Assembly (NCBI GenBank): GCA_022758945.1
Contig: JAEMQE010000064.1
Location: 1-8,802 of the forward strand
Reading direction: 5' to 3'
Origin: Lentimicrobium sp.
Lineage (GTDB): Bacteria > Bacteroidota > Bacteroidia > Flavobacteriales > Flavobacteriaceae
Length of the DNA stretch: 8,802 bases
Shown in pieces: positions 5,693 through 8,802 of the stretch. The position numbers were made by a program, and so were the translations under genes. Positions within the stretch are counted from its first letter, which is position 1; every line of letters begins with the position of its first letter. Under the pieces are notes generated by a model. That model was not told the DNA's origin. It worked only from the letters and a program-made list of their open reading frames with translations, and searched no databases.

Positions 5693-6988
5693 ATGAGAAA
5701 AATTCTAATCATTGGAGCGGGGAGATCGGCTTCGTCACTAATTCAATATCTTTTAAATAAGTCAGATGAAGAGAATTTGCATCTTGTTATTGGGGATTTA
5801 TCATTGGAATCAGCTAAAAACAAGATTAATAATCATCCTAACGCCACTGCAATTGCATTAGATGTTTTTGATGAAAAGCAAAGAAAAGAGGCTATTCAAA
5901 AAGCAGATATTGTGATTTCGATGTTGCCGGCACATCTTCATATTGAGGTTGCCAAGGATTGTATTGTTTATAAAAAAAATATGGCAACGGCTTCTTATAT
6001 CAGCGATGCGATGCAGGAATTAGATGTTTTGGCAAAAGAAAATAATTTAATTTTTATGAATGAAATTGGTCTTGATCCCGGGATTGACCATATGAGTGCG
6101 ATGAAAATAATTAACGAAATAAGGAAAAAAGGAGGGAAAATGCTTTTGTTCGAATCCTTTTGTGGAGGATTAGTTGCGCCGGAATCGGATACAAATGTGT
6201 GGAATTATAAATTTACCTGGGCGCCACGAAATGTGGTTCTTGCCGGACAAGGTGGCGCGGCAAAATTCCTTCAGGAAGGAACTTATAAATATATTCCGTA
6301 TTGGAATTTATTTCGCCGAACCGAATTTCTTGAGGTCGAAGGTTATGGTAGATTTGAAGCCTATTCGAATAGAGATTCCCTGAAATATCTTGACATTTAT
6401 GGTTTAGAAAATATTCTTACTTTATATAGAGGAACCATTCGAAGAGTTGGTTTTTCGAAAGCGTGGAATATGTTTGTTCAACTCGGGATGACTGATGACA
6501 GCTATGTTATGGAAGATTCCGAAAATATGAATTATAGGCAATTTGTAAATTCTTTCTTGCCGTATCATCCAACGGATTCTGTTGAAAGTAAGATGCGTTT
6601 GATTTTGAAAATCGATCAGGACGATATTATGTGGGATAAATTGCTAGAGTTGGATTTGTTCAATCCAAATAAAAAAGTAGGATTGAAAAATGCTACACCA
6701 GCTCAAATTCTCGAAAAAATCCTTGGCGATAGTTGGACACTTCAACCCAAAGATAAAGATATGATTGTGATGTATCATAAATTCGGGTATGAAATAAACG
6801 GCAAAAAAGAGCAAATAGATTCAAAAATGGTTTGCATTGGCGAAAATCAAACGTATACTGCTATGGCAAAAACAGTTGGTTTGCCACTTGCAATGGCAAC
6901 CTTATTAATATTAAACGGCAAGATTAAAACGCCAGGAGTTCAGCTTCCTATTCGGGAAGAAGTGTATCTTCCTATTTTAAAAGAATGA
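5693..6988 (+). CDS. Saccharopine dehydrogenase-family oxidoreductase, probably C-terminally truncated
   Basis: The ATG at 5693 gives a 431-residue protein beginning MRKILIIGAGRSASSL, the dinucleotide-binding glycine loop (GAGRSA, 8-13), with an acidic Asp35 at the end of strand 2. The catalytic domain shows NEIGLDPGIDHMSA (123-136), FESFCGGLVAPESD (153-166), YKFTWAPRNVVLAG (172-185), AYSNRDS (223-229) and LYRGTIRR (244-251). This order strongly resembles saccharopine reductase (yeast Lys9 type), which acts at the saccharopine/aminoadipate-semialdehyde step of lysine metabolism. The direction of use here (breakdown or another substrate) is inferred and open. It is a single gene with its own promoter and runs divergently from DUF423. 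Oddity: it ends PILKE then TGA, the only TGA stop in the window, and the same frame continues for 21 sense codons that look like the family C-terminus (see next entry). Confidence 0.88.
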   Translation: MRKILIIGAGRSASSLIQYLLNKSDEENLHLVIGDLSLESAKNKINNHPNATAIALDVFDEKQRKEAIQKADIVISMLPAHLHIEVAKDCIVYKKNMATASYISDAMQELDVLAKENNLIFMNEIGLDPGIDHMSAMKIINEIRKKGGKMLLFESFCGGLVAPESDTNVWNYKFTWAPRNVVLAGQGGAAKFLQEGTYKYIPYWNLFRRTEFLEVEGYGRFEAYSNRDSLKYLDIYGLENILTLYRGTIRRVGFSKAWNMFVQLGMTDDSYVMEDSENMNYRQFVNSFLPYHPTDSVESKMRLILKIDQDDIMWDKLLELDLFNPNKKVGLKNATPAQILEKILGDSWTLQPKDKDMIVMYHKFGYEINGKKEQIDSKMVCIGENQTYTAMAKTVGLPLAMATLLILNGKIKTPGVQLPIREEVYLPILKE

Positions 6989-7054
6989 GAAGAATATGGT
7001 GTTATTTTCAGAGAGGAAGCGGTTCCTTATTTGGGGTATAATCCTGATAAATAA
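6989..7054 (+). other. In-frame 3' remnant of the saccharopine dehydrogenase-family gene beyond a TGA
   Basis: Directly after the TGA, in the same frame, 21 codons read EEYGVIFREE then AVPYLGYNPDK and end in TAA (7052-7054). With a Leu in place of the stop, the junction reads PILKE-L-EEYGV. As I recall it, yeast Lys9 ends with a similar PIMKELKDKYGI stretch followed by KEK. TGA differs from the Leu codon TTA by one base. This supports a recent nonsense change, or a base-calling error, that removes the last 22 residues; the intact protein would be 453 residues. The lost tail is terminal, so the shortened protein may keep some function. Confidence 0.68.
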
Positions 7055-7078
7055 TTTGGATTGAATATTAAAAATAGA

Positions 7079-7201
7079 ACACGGATCAAACGGATTTACT
7101 TCGTAAAAACACGGATAAAAACCGATTTTACCTGTTGTTAATACAATTTAAAATCAGCTTTTATCCGCGTTTTCGCTTTTGCGAATCCGTTTTATCTGTG
7201 T
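7079..7201. repeat. Imperfect ~51-bp inverted repeat with a hairpin nested in each arm
   Basis: Left arm 7079-7129 and right arm 7150-7201 are reverse complements at most positions, separated by a 20-base centre. Shared blocks include ACACnGATnAAACGGATT and CGGATAAAA. The middle of each arm differs, yet each is its own short palindrome: TTTAC-TTC-GTAAA (7095-7107) and TTCGC-TTTT-GCGAA (7172-7185). It sits between convergent genes and ends 10 bases from the dipeptidase stop, so it could terminate transcription in both directions. Its size and internal structure suggest a mobile or dispersed intergenic repeat instead of a plain terminator. No flush target-site duplication is visible. Confidence 0.8.
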
Positions 7202-7211
7202 GCCAATATTT

Positions 7212-8600
7212 TTATTTCGACATTTCCACAAAATATTTATAAAACAACGGAATCGTTTCTATTCCTTTGAGGTAATTAAAAATTCCAAAATGTTCGTTTG
7301 GCGAATGAATGGCGTCGCTATCCAAACCAAATCCCATCAGAATCGTTTTGCTTTTTAGTTCTTTTTCGAACAAAGCTACAATTGGAATACTTCCGCCGGA
7401 ACGCACTGGAATGGCTGGAACGCCAAAGGTTTCGGTATAGGCTTTGTTGGCGGCTTTGTAGCCAATGCTGTCCGTAGGTGTTACATAACCTTGTCCGCCG
7501 TGATGCGGTTTTACTTTTACTTTCACTCCAGCTGGCGCAATGCTGATGAAATGTTTGGTAAACAATTCGGTGATTTCTTCCCAATCTTGATTTGGAACCA
7601 AGCGCATCGAAATTTTGGCGAAAGCCTGACTTGCAATAACCGTTTTGGCACCTTCGCCAGTATATCCACCCCAAATTCCGTTGACATCAAGTGTTGGTCT
7701 GATGGAATTTCTTTCATTGGTTACATAGCCTTTTTCTCCATAAATATCATTTAAGTCCAATGCTTTTTTGTAATCTTCTAAATTGAAAGGTGCTTTGGCC
7801 ATTTCGGCTCTTTCTTCGGGAGATAATTCTTGTACTTTATCGTAAAAACCAGGAATGGTAATGTGATTATTCTCATCGTGAAGTGAAGCAATCATTTTTG
7901 CCAAAACGTTAATAGGATTGGCAACAGCACCACCATACAATCCAGAATGTAAATCACGATTTGGTCCGGTAACTTCGACTTCTACATAACTCAAACCACG
8001 TAATCCAGTCGTAATAGAAGGTTGCTGATTAGAAATCATGCCTGTATCCGAAATTAAAATCACGTCATTTTTCAACTTTTCTTGATTGCGTTCTACAAAC
8101 CAACCTAAGCTTTTGGAACCAATTTCCTCTTCGCCTTCAATCATAAATTTCACATTGCAAGGCAAAGTTTTGGATTGAATCATATATTCCAATGCTTTCA
8201 CATGCATATACATTTGGCCTTTGTCATCGCAAGAACCACGGGCAAAAATTGCTCCTTCGGGATGAATTTCTGTTTTTTTGATAACGGGTTCGAATGGAGG
8301 AGAAGTCCATAATTCGATAGGGTCGGCAGGTTGCACATCATAATGTCCGTAAACTAAAACCGTCGGAAGAGTAGCATCGATGGTCTTTTCGCCGTACACA
8401 ATTGGGTTTCCTGGAGTGTCACAAATTTCGACAAAATCGCAACCTGCTTTTTCTAAACTTGCTTTTACGGCATTGGCAGTTTTGATGATATCTCCCTGAA
8501 ATACTGCATCGGCGCTGATAGATGGGATTTTTAGCAATTCGATTAATTCGTTAATCAAGCGGTCTTTATGCTGTTGAACATAAGATTTTATGGTTTCCAT
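7212..8600 (-). CDS. M20-family metallodipeptidase
   Basis: This 462-residue protein has the size and layout of M20 dipeptidases of the carnosinase/CNDP2-like group, which cleave dipeptides or short peptides with two zinc or manganese ions. Metal and catalytic motifs are GHYDVQP (85-91: His86 ligand, Asp88), GSCDDKGQ (122-129, bridging Asp), EGEEEIGS (155-162, catalytic Glu158 and ligand Glu159 by alignment), ISDTG (183-187, Asp185) and AIHSPNE (430-436, His432). The dimerisation lid domain lies between about 200 and 320, with TGPNRDLHSGLYGG at its start. There is no signal peptide, so it is probably cytoplasmic. The ATG at 8600 fits the family N-terminus; a -7 box lies 23 bases upstream. Exact substrate specificity cannot be read from sequence. 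It is convergent with the dehydrogenase gene and divergent from the tRNA. Confidence 0.95.
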   Translation of the reverse strand: METIKSYVQQHKDRLINELIELLKIPSISADAVFQGDIIKTANAVKASLEKAGCDFVEICDTPGNPIVYGEKTIDATLPTVLVYGHYDVQPADPIELWTSPPFEPVIKKTEIHPEGAIFARGSCDDKGQMYMHVKALEYMIQSKTLPCNVKFMIEGEEEIGSKSLGWFVERNQEKLKNDVILISDTGMISNQQPSITTGLRGLSYVEVEVTGPNRDLHSGLYGGAVANPINVLAKMIASLHDENNHITIPGFYDKVQELSPEERAEMAKAPFNLEDYKKALDLNDIYGEKGYVTNERNSIRPTLDVNGIWGGYTGEGAKTVIASQAFAKISMRLVPNQDWEEITELFTKHFISIAPAGVKVKVKPHHGGQGYVTPTDSIGYKAANKAYTETFGVPAIPVRSGGSIPIVALFEKELKSKTILMGFGLDSDAIHSPNEHFGIFNYLKGIETIPLFYKYFVEMSK

Positions 8601-8622
8601 AATTAGTTATTTTTTATAGTCT

Positions 8623-8630
8623 CAAAAGTA
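8623..8630 (-). promoter_or_regulatory. Candidate dipeptidase promoter -7 box (TACTTTTG)
   Basis: On the minus strand this octamer exactly matches TAnnTTTG and is the same word as the pckA -7 box. It lies 23 bases before the ATG, implying a leader of about 15 bases. No TTG at the expected -33 distance was found. Confidence 0.55.
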
Positions 8631-8665
8631 CAAAAAAGAGAATGAATATTTTTGAATAAATTGCT

Positions 8666-8694
8666 TTGAAAGTTAGAAGTTATGCTTATATTTG
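8666..8694 (+). promoter_or_regulatory. Bacteroidota-type promoter for the tRNA-Leu gene
   Basis: The -33 TTG (8666-8668) and the -7 box TATATTTG (8687-8694) have an 18-base spacer, a full match to TTG-N17-23-TAnnTTTG. The predicted start near 8700 leaves about 54 bases of 5' leader before the mature tRNA end at 8754, to be removed by RNase P. Confidence 0.78.
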
Positions 8695-8753
8695 CACCCA
8701 CAAACGAAAGTTTACGAACTCCTTTTTAAAATAAAGAATCGTGAGTTAATTTT

Positions 8754-8802
8754 GCGGGTATGGTGAAATTGGTAGACATGCCAGACTTAGGATCTGGTGC
8801 CG
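8754..8802 (+). tRNA. tRNA-Leu, anticodon UAG (3' part beyond window)
   Basis: The visible 49 bases give the 5' acceptor strand GCGGGTA, a D-arm with GGTAGAC, and the anticodon stem CCAGA/TCTGG (8781-8785, 8793-8797). This encloses the loop CTTAGGA, with anticodon TAG at 8788-8790, which reads CUN leucine codons. The sequence breaks off at what should be the long type II variable arm (TGCCG). The T-arm and 3' acceptor strand are not visible. Further tRNA genes may follow in the same transcript, but that is outside the window. Confidence 0.95.

Noticed and set aside
1..8802. Search for CRISPR arrays, transposases, phage genes, toxin-antitoxin pairs or defence genes
   Set aside because: No protein or repeat pattern of these types was recognised; all long coding regions match metabolic or DUF membrane families.

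Overview
The window looks like chromosomal DNA of a Flavobacterium-type Bacteroidota. It is AT-rich, and gene starts have A-rich leaders without clear Shine-Dalgarno sequences. The Bacteroidota -7 promoter box TAnnTTTG appears upstream of five transcription units. The gene content also fits: a MoaC/MoaB-type fusion, a DUF4407 membrane protein and an ATP-type PEP carboxykinase. The genus is an inference; no database was searched.

Layout: (1) 1-2123, plus strand: a molybdenum-cofactor cluster with the 3' end of a MoeB-rhodanese fusion, moaE, a 153-bp repeat-rich spacer, then a moaC-moaB/mogA fusion. MoaC builds the first pterin intermediate. MoaE adds the dithiolene sulfurs brought by MoaD, which is not in the window. 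The MoeB-rhodanese protein would recharge MoaD, and the MogA-like half of the fusion would adenylylate molybdopterin. (2) 2171-3271, minus: a four-helix DUF4407 membrane protein with a long coiled coil. (3) 3419-5486, minus: pckA (gluconeogenesis) with a clear terminator, preceded by a small DUF423 membrane protein. (4) 5693-6988, plus: a saccharopine-dehydrogenase-family oxidoreductase that appears to have lost its C-terminal tail to an in-frame TGA. (5) 7079-7201: a large nested inverted repeat between two convergent genes. (6) 7212-8600, minus: an M20 metallodipeptidase. (7) 8754-8802, plus: the first part of a tRNA-Leu(UAG) gene with a well-formed promoter.

Most of this is ordinary core metabolism. 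I see no phage, transposase, CRISPR, toxin-antitoxin or defence system, and I do not claim a new biological system. The points most worth a second look are the probable nonsense mutation at 6986-6988, the loss of the zinc cysteines in the MoeB-like protein, the G-free heptad-repeat leader before moaCB, the MogA-like character of the 'MoaB' half, and the hairpin-within-inverted-repeat at 7079-7201. No gap between genes exceeds about 225 bases.
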